Assembly (NCBI GenBank): GCA_039881045.1
Contig: JAYWVB010000039.1
Span: forward strand, 1-64,000
From: Chaetomium olivaceum
Taxonomy: Eukaryota; Ascomycota; Sordariomycetes; Sordariales; Chaetomiaceae
Reading direction: 5' to 3'
DNA length: 64,000 nucleotides
Positions 34,290 through 43,906 of the stretch are shown here, piece after piece (within the stretch, counting starts at the first letter, position 1; every line of letters starts with the position of its first letter). Below the pieces are notes generated by a model. It worked only from the letters and a program-made list of their open reading frames with translations. It was not told the origin of the DNA and did not search any database. The position numbers were made by a program, and so were the translations under genes.

Positions 34290-37108
34290 TCACAGCCTAA
34301 CCCCCGCCCCAATCCCCTTCCCCACATACCACACCGTCTCCGTCCACCTGCCCAACCTGACCCCCACCACCGCTTGCGCATCCAGCTTCATCGTCCCACC
34401 CAACGCATCCCGGAGCTTGCCGTACCCGACCGAGTCGAGCGACCAGTCGACGGGCAGCTTGGGGGTCACCGAAAACCCCGGGGGAGCCGCAAAGGGCAGG
34501 TCATATTCGATGCGGCCGAGGGGCTCTGTGTGGTTGTACAGAGCCGTGGCGTTGACCGAGTCGATAAAGATGGTGTTGTGCAGCAAAGGGGAGACGAGTG
34601 TGAAGGTTGCGGTTGAGGAAAGGACGTGGAAGGTGGCGTCGCAGATGAAGTGCGGTTGGGAATCTTTGTTATCGTCGTCATCGTCGTCGTTGTCGTCATC
34701 CCCGCCGGGAAGGCGAAGTCGGGGTGCGGGGAGAGTCAGGTTAAGGCGGGAGAGGGCTTCGCCGATGAGCGGGAGAGACGGGATGCTGCCACGGTGGGTG
34801 CGGATGGTGACCGAGGTGTTGTAGCCGGATACGTACTCCGAGAGGAGGTTGCGGCCACGCTCACGACCCTCCTCTCCGCCCATGGACGGATTCCACGTTG
34901 CCGAGATGGGTAGGTTGGTGTTATTGCCTGGTTTGACATCAATGTTTTCTGCGAATGCCTCGCCGATGAGTGTGCCGTTGCTTTCCACGTGTAGACTGAT
35001 GAACGGAATACGCGCCGAGTATGGCGTTGGGTTTGTAATATTAATCAATGCATGTAGTGAAAGAGAAGAAGAAGTTGTGTCGGTAATTTCGACCTTTCCG
35101 ACTTTGGGTGCGGCAGCGCCCAGGAGGTCCTTTCCGAGAGCTACGCGACGCCCGTGTTAGTTTGCCGGCCGAACCTGATCCGTGGACGGAAGAGCAGAAC
35201 TCTAACTGGGGCGACTGACGATCATCAAAAAGGAGACGGACGTTTTACTGGAATCTTCCCCTCCGCAGGGACCGCCTTCACCACGAGCTGGCCGAGTGTC
35301 GTCTGCACTTTGACATCCACAAGAGCCTTGATGCTGAGCACGACCTCCCCACCGAACAGGAGTGCCTGAAGAACATCCGTCATGACATCGGCGTCGGTCA
35401 CGTTGAGTGGCGCGTTGTTGATATGCGACTGGATCTTTAGCATGGCCTCGCGGTGCTTTTTCGCTGGTATCTGCGTCGAGTTCGCTTTTTGCCACTCCTT
35501 CAGGTTCAACTCTCCCAGTTTCTTGCCCCTGTAGAAGACATCCGCGTTCGCCCGCAGGTTGGTGACGTTCAACGAAAAGTTCATCTCAGAAGGAAGCCCT
35601 GCGAGAACCACGATGGTTCCAGAGACCTGTGGGTTAGAGTTGGGATCGTCGGGTTCCGCTTCGGGATCCGGCATGGTGAAGTGGACATCGGTCAGGGAAA
35701 AGTTTCGAATCATGTTATCAAACGAGCGTCCAGGAAACGGCACAGGCACGGTAACGCTGGACAAGATGTCCGTGATCCAGCCTGGGGTGTCGCCAGCCGG
35801 GTGTTTCTGGCCTCGGACAAGAGCGGTTGCTGCCTCGCCGTCGAGATACTTCTTGAAGAACATGTCAAGGGGCGACGAGTCCGAATTAGGGCAGAGGCGG
35901 GTGAGTGAATTAGGCAGCTTTTTGATCAGACTGTGAGCATTCACAACCACGTCTGCGTGCGGCCGCACGGCTACGCCGCTGGTTGTCGCGGTAGCCACGA
36001 GGATGGAGTGATCGGCAGGGCTGCACCCCGGGACAAGAATCTCGAAGCCGAGTTCGGGAATGTCCACAGACACTGGATACTTGTTGAATGACTGGATAGT
36101 GACATCGGCCGCCATCGCTTTGCGCTCGCCGGGGACAGGCTGGTCCTTGAAGTTCATCCTCGTGATGTTATACTCCGGCATATGAGGCAATTTGCTGCCT
36201 GCACAACTCATCAGCAACAGTTCACAACAATAAGAGCCATGAAAACCATGTAACATTCTGTCAGTAATTCAGAATAGAGATTTCTCTCCGAGATACAGGG
36301 AGGCAAATGAACGATAGAGGGATTGACCTTCAAACGTAAGGGACTCCACAACGGAGTGTGTTCCCAGCGGAATGATACCCGCCCTCAGTTGAACATCGGC
36401 CTGCCCTCGGACACGGACGGTATTCAACCTCCCTTCCAGCCACTCGTTCGCGATCGACCGAATGCCCTCAGCATCACCTAAAGCGAGGTCGGCCACAAAA
36501 TCCACCGCGTTGTTGCGACCGTCCACGATGCTGACACTCAGAGGAGGCACGGCGGCAGTACCGAGCAGGACATCCTTATACTCGGGTAGGTAGACATTAA
36601 TCTTGGTCTCCTCCGTCCCCAGCTCTCCCACAACCCACGTGGCTGCCCTGCCGATGCGCCTGACGTGCTCGTTCACGACACGCTGTGCGTCCAGCCGGAA
36701 GTTGGCTTGTATCCTGGCCCGGATACCGTTGGCTGTGATGGACTCGAGGGAAAGATTCGTGGGTTCGAGAACGACCGCCTGCTTCGCATACTCCTCAACA
36801 GCGGTGGGAACGATAAATGCGAGGATCATGATCGCAAGCGCGCAGAGCGCCAAGACAATCATGGCAATGATGGATGGCCATCGTATTTTTTTACCCCTGG
36901 TGGACTTGACGGAGGATGTATTTGTGGCACGCGAAGCGATGGACGCCGAGTCGCCGTGATGGTCATCCTGATCGTCATCGTATTGTAAAGTTGCTGCCGA
37001 GCTAGACAATAGCGGGGTCGACTCGTAGGAGTCTTCGGTTTCGCGAGACTCGGTGGTTTTGGTGTTGCCCTCGGCGGGAAGAAGGGGTGATTGCTCCGAG
37101 TCGGCCAT
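34290..37108 (-). CDS. Single-pass membrane protein, TAG1/DUF3712-like
   Basis: Not firmly identified; the architecture resembles fungal DUF3712/LEA-2-like vacuolar membrane proteins such as yeast Tag1 (YLR173W), a regulator of autophagy termination. Exons 37108-36328, 36198-35242, 35140-34290, an intact 862-aa frame. The N-terminal ~75 residues are acidic and disordered, with two ExxPLL dileucine motifs (EQSPLL near 5, ESTPLL near 29). KIRWPS then precedes one transmembrane helix (~79-100, IIAMIVLALCALAIMILAFIV). The remainder is a long lumenal beta-rich region of repeated LEA-2-like modules with many N-x-S/T sites. Two introns start with GTCAAT and GTCCGT, valid GT but weak donors; the phases fit. 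The divergent neighbour is OTC. Confidence 0.75.
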
Positions 37109-37899
37109 CTCGACGGGTCCAGATAAAAACCAGATACAATCAGATCAGAAAAGGTGATGAAACGAAAGCGTGGGTTGCCCGGAGGCTGTTGTTAGGTAGA
37201 CCAGCGAGCCACTACTGATGCAATCAATCGCTCGCTCAGATGGAGGACATCGCGGTTGTCCCTCGACAAGTGCGGGGATTATTTGAGAGAAATGCCTCTG
37301 TGTGAGGAGGTTGGAGTTCAACGCTAGAGCGAGTGGAGGTGCAGTGACGACACGACAGTGATGTGGATGGTGATGGGGTTGGATGTTGGATGATTTCGTG
37401 GCGCATGTTTCGCTGGCAGGCCGGCTGAAACACGGCGCCTTGTCGGGCTGTCGCTTCTTCTGTCCAGCGAAGGAGTGCTCATTGGCTAGAAGGAGACACA
37501 GCTGGTCGCCCTGACGCCAGACCAGGGTCTGCTTCCCAACTCAGGCCCCAACCGCAGAGTGGAGATCCAACGTCCAATGGTTATCCGCTAATTCGTCAGC
37601 CCACAGTGCCAATCCAACACCAAGAAACGCCAATTCAACAATTTAAAGAACTACTTGGAAGGTCGTTTGAGGAGTTGACGCCTTGACTTTCACTCAATTG
37701 GGATTACAAGATACTTGTGAGTTCCGCGCATCAGTAAAAACCATGTGGAGTCATCTGTAGTGTATGGAAGCTGATTGGAGTATGAAGTTGGGGATAGAAA
37801 CGTGTAAAACCTAACTGGTGAGACAAGCTCCCCCAGGCTAGCGACTTCGGCGAGTCACCTATCAATGTTGCTATCTTTTTTCTGGACCTTGAATTGACT

Positions 37900-37906
37900 G
37901 ACTCAC
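37900..37906 (+). promoter_or_regulatory. Gcn4/CPC1 binding site upstream of OTC
   Basis: A perfect TGACTCA element about 155 bp before the OTC ATG and about 19 bp upstream of a TATAAAA box. CPC1/Gcn4 activates amino-acid biosynthesis genes through this site under general amino-acid control. The motif is seen; binding is inferred. Confidence 0.75.
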
Positions 37907-37924
37907 GGCGACGTGTCGACCGTG

Positions 37925-37931
37925 TATAAAA
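37925..37931 (+). promoter_or_regulatory. TATA box of OTC
   Basis: TATAAAA lies about 130 bp upstream of the OTC start codon, just downstream of the CPC1 site, a spacing that suits a core promoter. Confidence 0.6.
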
Positions 37932-38061
37932 CAACAAATCCTTGCCATCACAGAAGGCTCTCTCGGTTTCGCTTTGCTCTCCAAACACATATAATTCCAA
38001 GCTTCAGCAATAGGAGCTCCCCCCAGACTACATCTTGAAAATTCTAGTGATCTTCATAGTC

Positions 38062-39285
38062 ATGTCTTCGCGTGCTGCTTGCCGCACCATTAAATCCGCC
38101 ATGGCTCATATCCAAACCCGATCTCTGTCTAGCGCCTCCAAGCCCAGGCATCTCTTGTCTATTAGCGACCTCAGCCCAGCCGAGTTCACAAAACTCGTTC
38201 TCAATGCGTCATCTCACAAAGCCGCTGTCAAGGCTGCTTTCGCCGCCGGCGAGCAACCTCCGAAACCGCTGCACGGTTCCCTCACGGGCAAGACGGTGGC
38301 CATGATGTTCAACAAGCGCAGCACCAGGACCCGTGTCTCGACAGAAGCAGCCGTGCAAATGATGAGTGGTCACCCCATGTTTCTGGGCAAGGACGACATC
38401 CAGCTAGGCGTATGTACACCCCGCGCCCGCCAACTTCATCCGAACTACCTACCCCCTTTTCTATCCCGACACTAACAGACCACCCAGGTAAACGAATCCC
38501 TCTACGACACCTCCGTGGTAATCTCCTCCATGACCTCGTGCATGGTAGCGCGCGTGGGCGCACACAAGGAGGTCGCCGACCTGGCAGCGCACTCCTCCGT
38601 GCCCGTGATCAACGCGCTGTCTAGCGACTATCACCCCCTCCAAACCATCGCCGACTTCCAGACCATCCACGAGAGCTTCCCCGGCCGCACCCCCCCGGCT
38701 TCCGGCGCCAGCCTCGGGCTCGAAGGGCTCAAGGTGGGGTGGGTGGGTGGGCGACTCCAACAACGTGCTGTTCGACCTGGCGATCGGGTGCGTCAAGATG
38801 GGGCTGGACATCTCCGTGGCGTCCCCCGCGGGGTATGGGATCCCCGCACCGATGAAGCAGGTGATTCTGGCGGCGGCCGAGGGTGTGGCCAAGCCCGGTC
38901 GGTTGGCCGAGACGGAGGTGCCCGAGGAGGCGATCCGGGATGCGGATATTCTCGTGACTGACACGTGGGTGTCGATGGGCCAGGAGGAGGAGAGCCAGAA
39001 GAGGCTGAAGGCGTTCGCCGGGTACCAGATCACCAACGAGCTGGCCAAGCGCGGCGGCGCCAAGGCCGACTGGAAGTTCATGCACTGCCTGCCGAGGCAC
39101 CCGGAGGAAGTCGATGACGAGGTGTTTTACGGTCCCAGGTCGCTTGTCTTCCCGGAGGCTGAGAATAGGCTATGGGCCGCTGTCGGTATGTGCTATTCTG
39201 AGAATCTCACCCTCGAAGACTCAGCTAACCAACTATTGCAGCTGCTTTGGAAGCCTTTGTGGTCAACAAGGGCAAGATCCTATAA
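38062..39285 (+). CDS. ARG3: Ornithine carbamoyltransferase, mitochondrial
   Basis: Converts ornithine and carbamoyl phosphate to citrulline in the mitochondrial matrix, a step of arginine synthesis (arg-12 in Neurospora). Exons 38062-38409, 38488-39185, 39242-39285; about 361 aa. The N-terminus MSSRAACRTIKSAMAHIQTR is Arg/Ser/Ala-rich like a mitochondrial transit peptide. Catalytic motifs are intact: the carbamoyl-phosphate loop FNKRSTRTRVS (~86), HPMFLGKDDIQLG, SLYDTSVVISSM, the ornithine-loop DTWVSMGQEEE and HCLPRHPEEVDDEVFYG (~315). The end KGKIL matches the family. In a TGGG repeat at 38736-38752 four extra bases (or one) throw the frame off just before DSNNVLFDLAIG; removing four gives 362 codons. 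The promoter has a CPC1 site. Convergent with ILV6. Confidence 0.95.
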
Positions 39286-39486
39286 GCGGGGCGCGACGGG
39301 TCTATTTTTCAATTACACATTGCTTCAAAGTCAGAGCAGGCGGGCGTGGCTTTCGGTGCCGGGGACCAAAAAGTTCACAATACCAGAATAGGTTTCACAA
39401 TGATCAATTATTTTGAGTCACATCGAAACGATTGCCCACTGATACATGACCAATACATTTTCCCAACCTACGCCACACCGTATTAT

Positions 39487-40513
39487 TTAGCCAGGGGGAA
39501 GCTGGCTGTAATCGACAACGTCGTCCGCCTCCTTCACATGCGTGGTATCCTCATCGGGCCCGTACAGGGGAGAACGAGGCAAAGCCATGAGACCCGTGCG
39601 CGCCGACTCCAGAATGCCAAAGGGAGCAATAAGCTTGAGGAACGAATCTATCCTGGACGGCTTCGCAGATCTGGAGTAAACAGCGTTAGAATGACTCAGA
39701 AAAAGGCTTGGCGGAGATTGTGACTCGACTTACACCTCGACAATGCAACTGTTAGTGCTGATATCCAGAACCTTGCCGCCAAATTGGTGGGCGAAATAAG
39801 TGATGCTCTTTAGGTGCTCGTGCTTGTGGCGAAGCGCCTCGCTAGCAACAAGCTTGCTCGGGTGGAAATCCTTAGCCGCCTCCACAAGACTGGCGTCGCT
39901 GACCTCCTGGCCGTTGCCTTCAGCATCGGGGCTCTCGGCCGCCATCTCACGGTGATGGGCGAGCAGTTCCTCAAAGTACTCAGGGCCGAGGATGTTGATC
40001 TTGGCCAGGATCAGCTCCCGCTGTACGAGCGGGGCTTCCGTGTAGTCCAGCACGGCCCATACAGGGACGAGGTCCTCCAGCTGCCGGCGGGCCTGCTCAA
40101 CAACGCCGTCCTGGCCCGTGAGCACAATGGTCATGCGCGAGAGATCCACCACCTCGGTGCTGCAGACCACGAGAGAGTCGATGTTGAAGCCGCGGGCGGC
40201 CAGGATACCGGAGACGCGCGAGAGCACACCGGGCTCGTTTTGTACGAGGCAGTTGAGGATGTCTCTTGGGAGGAACGGCAGACGGAGTCGGGGTCTCGTA
40301 GAGGATGTTGGAGACGGCCGCCTGAGCGGACCACGCCGGTGGTTGGTCGACGGGGAGGGGCGCTTGACGGCGGCGGATGGCCTTGTACGCAATGGCCGAG
40401 GTCGAGCTGGTGTTCCGGGTGGTGATGGATGGCGCCACGCGGGGGACGCCTCGAGCCTGTGTCGCTAACCTACGCCATGCCGGCGAGGAGGCAAAGAGGC
40501 TACGAGATGCCAT
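39487..40513 (-). CDS. ILV6: Acetolactate synthase regulatory subunit, mitochondrial
   Basis: Small regulatory subunit of acetohydroxyacid synthase, giving the first common step of valine, leucine and isoleucine synthesis its feedback control by valine; mitochondrial. Exons 40513-39734 and 39670-39487, about 320 aa. The N-terminus MASRSLFASSPAWRRLATQA is a clear transit peptide. The ACT domain is well conserved: LNCLVQNEPGVLSRVSGILA, GFNIDSLVV, DLSRMTIVL, QLEDLVPVWAVLDYT. The C-terminal half (FGGKVLDISTNSCIVEV, then FGILESARTGLMALPRS) is typical. The frame slips just before LNCLVQNEPG at 40258-40268: two bases lost or one gained. A CPC1 site lies 108 bp upstream and another copy sits in the intron. 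The 3' end faces OTC with a 201-bp gap. Confidence 0.95.
39692..39698. promoter_or_regulatory. Gcn4/CPC1-type motif inside the ILV6 intron
   Basis: A perfect TGACTCA lies within the single ILV6 intron (39671-39733), also about 410 bp past the OTC stop. The site is palindromic about its centre, so orientation carries no information. It may be chance. Confidence 0.4.
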
Positions 40514-41195
40514 CGCGAATTAAATGCTGGCCGGAGGGCCGTTTGGTGGGGGGAAATGAGATCCCGAGCTCTGGTTGGAATCGAGCCGCTGTTTCAATAT
40601 CAATGGAGATGGTCACTCAGTGAGTCACCTTGAACCTCACTGGGGATGAAGGGGAAAGATAAAAGTTTCCGACCGCTGGTAAACGATCTTGTCACACGCG
40701 GGAAGCAACGCCGGTTTGTGGAGAGGCAATCCTGCATTGGCCAATTCCCGAGCTTCATGTCCAGACCCAGCTCCGAGTCCGGTGCATGAGTGGGGCGCTT
40801 CTCGAGGACCCTCGATTTTGAGATAAGGCTGGGCCGAGATTGAAGAGGAGAAACCATTTGCCGCTTCCGGGTTTGTGGGGTGACTGGCCTGTCCCCTTGC
40901 TCGTCATGTGAATCCAGCCTTGAGCTACAGTGCGATCATTCACACATTGAGACATCACACGGTATGGGCTCGTCGCCATGCCCAACAGCCTTGTGGGCTT
41001 TGGACTTTTGCAGGCTGTCGCAGAAAGTTTCCAGGTTCATAACCTTTTGAAGTAGCAGCACTCTTCGTGATTTTCGGTAGTGCCCTGACAAAAGATTGCA
41101 CAACCTGTGTGCAGCCTTCTCAATCACAATTATTCCTTCATTTCACGCCGTTAAGCGACCTAGTAATAATTGCTTTACGCCGAGAATTTGCATCC
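40514..41195. other. Divergent promoter region ILV6/KH gene
   Basis: About 680 bp between divergent starts, containing the CPC1 site at 40621-40627 on the ILV6 side. No gene is seen. Confidence 0.65.
40621..40627 (-). promoter_or_regulatory. Gcn4/CPC1 binding site upstream of ILV6
   Basis: TGAGTCA on plus (TGACTCA on minus), 108 bp upstream of the ILV6 ATG. It is a perfect match to the general amino-acid control element, as expected for a branched-chain amino-acid gene. Confidence 0.75.
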
Positions 41196-43164
41196 ATGGA
41201 AGACACCGAACGACGCAGCGCGAAGCGCTCGCGATTTGACCAGACCGAGCCCGAACCTCGACGATCCCGGTTCGACCGACGCTCCCGTTCTCCCCCGCCG
41301 AGAAAGCCCGACTCGGGCCGTGATCGCGACCGCAGCCCCCTTTCCAGACCTCGCGATGCACCCGCCGATGCCAAGTCACCTCCCGTAGACCCCGCTGCTG
41401 CTGCTGGTAAACACCCTTTCAGAATTCTTCCTCCATGAGCCCACCTCGCGATTGCTCGTTGCTAACCCATGCCAGCCGCGGCCGCTGCCCGGATTAATGC
41501 GCAGCTTCAGGCACGCAAAGGCATTCAGCACGTCGATGTTCCGCCTGTTCGGTCGAGCTCCGTCACGAGCAACAATGCCTCACCAGCCCCCGGCGCTGCT
41601 CCCATCAACGGGGAGGTTTACATTTCCGACGGGGACTACATCAAGGATATTGAGGTCAACGACTTGCGCAACAGATACCTCTTGACGAAGGGCTCAACGC
41701 AGAAAATGGTAATTACTCCTTGGTTGTCAAACTGATCCGTCATCAGCTCCTTGTCATGGCCTCCGTGACGCTTTTGTGCGGGATAGTCTTGCTTACTCGA
41801 AGCACGATAGCTCTCACAGGCACACCCTCTTTTGCATCTGCTGACCTCGGCTGCTTGATTTAGATTAAAGAAGAAACTGGTGCTGGTACGCCAACCTTGA
41901 ACCTTCAGCTGTTGTTAGAGGACACCGATTAACTAGTTTATTCTCAAAGATGTCACCACCCGTGGAAACTACTACCCCGACAAGAACATGGCGACCCCGG
42001 CGGTACGTTGTCCGATCCCTTCTCTGGGTCTCTGGCTGACTCATACCCGCAGAATCCGCCGCTGTACCTCCATGTTACTAGCACGTCGAAGGAAGGCTTG
42101 GATAAGGCCGTCGCCAAGATCGAGGAAATGATGAAGCAGGAACTGCCGCAGCTCGTCGATGAGCGCCGGTTCCGTCGCCGGGACCAGGAACAGGCGCCGG
42201 TTGAGCGCGACGAGTTTGGCCGGGTACGTAAAGCTGTTTGCCTCCTTTTGCCACTAGCTGACTGTGAATAGCGCAAATGGCCCGAGGAAAAGATCCCGAT
42301 CAACCTCGAGTCAGTGCCAGGGTTCAATCTCCGCGCCCAGGTTGTGGGTCATGGTGGTGCCTATGTCAAGCATATCCAGCAAGAAACGCAATGCCGCGTG
42401 CAGATCAAAGGCCGCGGCTCCGGCTATATGGAAGCCTCGACTGGTAGAGAGAGCGACGAGGACATGTTCCTGCATGTTGCGTAAGTGGGCCCTGTCTGAC
42501 CGGCTTAGACTGGACTAACATGGTATAGCGGTCCGGATCCCGAGAAGGTGCAGAAAGCCAAGGAGCTCTGCGAAGACCTTCTTGCCAATGTCAAGGAACA
42601 GTACGAGGAGTTCAAGAGCCGGCCGCCCCGTAACTACGGCGGTGGTGGAGGTGGTGGTGGTTACGGCGGTCGGGGTGGTGGTGATTCGTACCAAGGCTAC
42701 AATCGGGATAGCCACCATCAGAACAGCAGCCATAGCTACAACAACTCCCCTGCGCCCGGAGCCGGTGCCTCGGCCACGCCACCCGCTTCGACCGGCACTC
42801 CGACGTCAGCCGCCGATTACGCCGCTCAGTATGCCCAGTATTACGGCACTGCTGATCCGTATGCAGCCTATGGTGGCTACCAGGCATATGTCCAAATGTA
42901 CCAGCAGTGGGCGGCTGCTCAGGCGGGTCAGGCCGGGCAGACAAGCGCTGCTCCTGGTGCTCCTGGTGCCTCGGCATCCCCACCGCCTCCACCCCCGAGC
43001 GAAGCCGCCCCGCCCCCCCCTCCTCCTTCTGCGGCCCCCCCGCCGCCGCCTCCGTCTGGGCCGCCAGGTGCGGCTGGATACAGCGCGGTATGTCTTTACC
43101 CCCTATGGAGTATTCAAGTCTCGTCGCTCACGTCGTCTAGGTCCCTCCGCCGCCCGGGCTTTGA
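41196..43164 (+). CDS. KH-domain RNA-binding protein (KHDC4/BLOM7-like)
   Basis: Probable nuclear RNA-binding protein linked to pre-mRNA splicing; the closest described kind is KHDC4 (KIAA0907). Eight exons: 41196-41406, 41476-41708, 41864-41885, 41950-42002, 42053-42223, 42272-42480, 42529-43087, 43141-43164; an intact 493-aa frame. The N-terminus is Arg/Ser/Asp-rich (RSRFDRRSRSPPPRK). A first KH-like unit holds VYISDGDYIKDIEVNDLRNR and the GXXG-like TKGSTQKMIKEETGA. The second KH unit has VVGHGGAYVKHIQQET. The C-terminal part is Gly-rich, then Ala/Tyr/Gln-rich and Pro-rich (six-proline runs), and ends YSAVPPPPGL. Exon 3 is only 22 nt. All junction phases agree and no frame break was found. 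Confidence 0.9.
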
Positions 43165-43906
43165 GTCCCGCTTTCGGCGTTGGAATCTGGAACAAGTACG
43201 TTCCCAAATTGGGACCATCTCTGCCTAGTGGCGCTATTTCCTCGCCACGAGGAAATAGGAAAGAAGGGGAAATAAGAGATATGATCCATAATTTGGGTGT
43301 CCCTTTCCCACATTAGCCTTGCATCTCGTGGTGATTTATCTGTTGTTCGGGCTTTTTCCAGTTGTGGCTTTGAGTCTCGGGGATTCAAAGCTGCCGCCTC
43401 TGCTGATATTGGGCGTAAGGTGTTGTGGGTATGGCCGGTAGTTGTCTGACTCTCAGTTACGTGGATCTAGGTGATCTATATTTATCAAGCCGCTGAACCA
43501 TCAGGTTCTCCTGGTCACCACCACTGACCTCTCTAGAAGCTCCGTGCTATGTTGATATGTTGACCCAGTTGCCAAAAACGGGTTCATGGTGCTGTCGCGG
43601 GATACTCTTGGTTGACTCTCTCTACCGCTACAGGTCGTTTGGGATGACTTTATCGTGATGCTCTCACGTTTCGGTAATTCCAGCGTAGCCGGCATGGCGT
43701 GCAAGAAGAGCTACCTATGTCCATCTCAAGGCTCTGAGTTCCATACTGTGGTATTCGTGATGTGTTTGACCCCTGGATGATCCCCAACCACGAAAGTCCG
43801 TGCCCGGAGCTGGACAAGCACCTCCAAAGTTTAGGTGGGGCACAGAACACTCCAACTCTCCAACTCCACCCCGCTATGTCACGGTGCATCGCCATGGTCA
43901 CCCACG
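43165..43906. other. Intergenic: KH gene 3' flank and TRAPPC13-like promoter
   Basis: About 740 bp, no gene or clear motif seen. It contains an inverted GCGCTATTTCCTCG / CGAGGAAATAG pairing near 43232-43258, a possible hairpin in the KH gene 3' UTR. Confidence 0.55.

Larger units (their letters stand above)
37109..38061. other. Divergent promoter region TAG1-like/OTC
   Basis: About 950 bp between divergent starts. The OTC side contains a perfect Gcn4/CPC1 site and a TATA box, listed separately. Half-match copies (GGAGTCAT near 37745, CGAGTCAC near 37852) also occur. No gene is seen. Confidence 0.7.
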
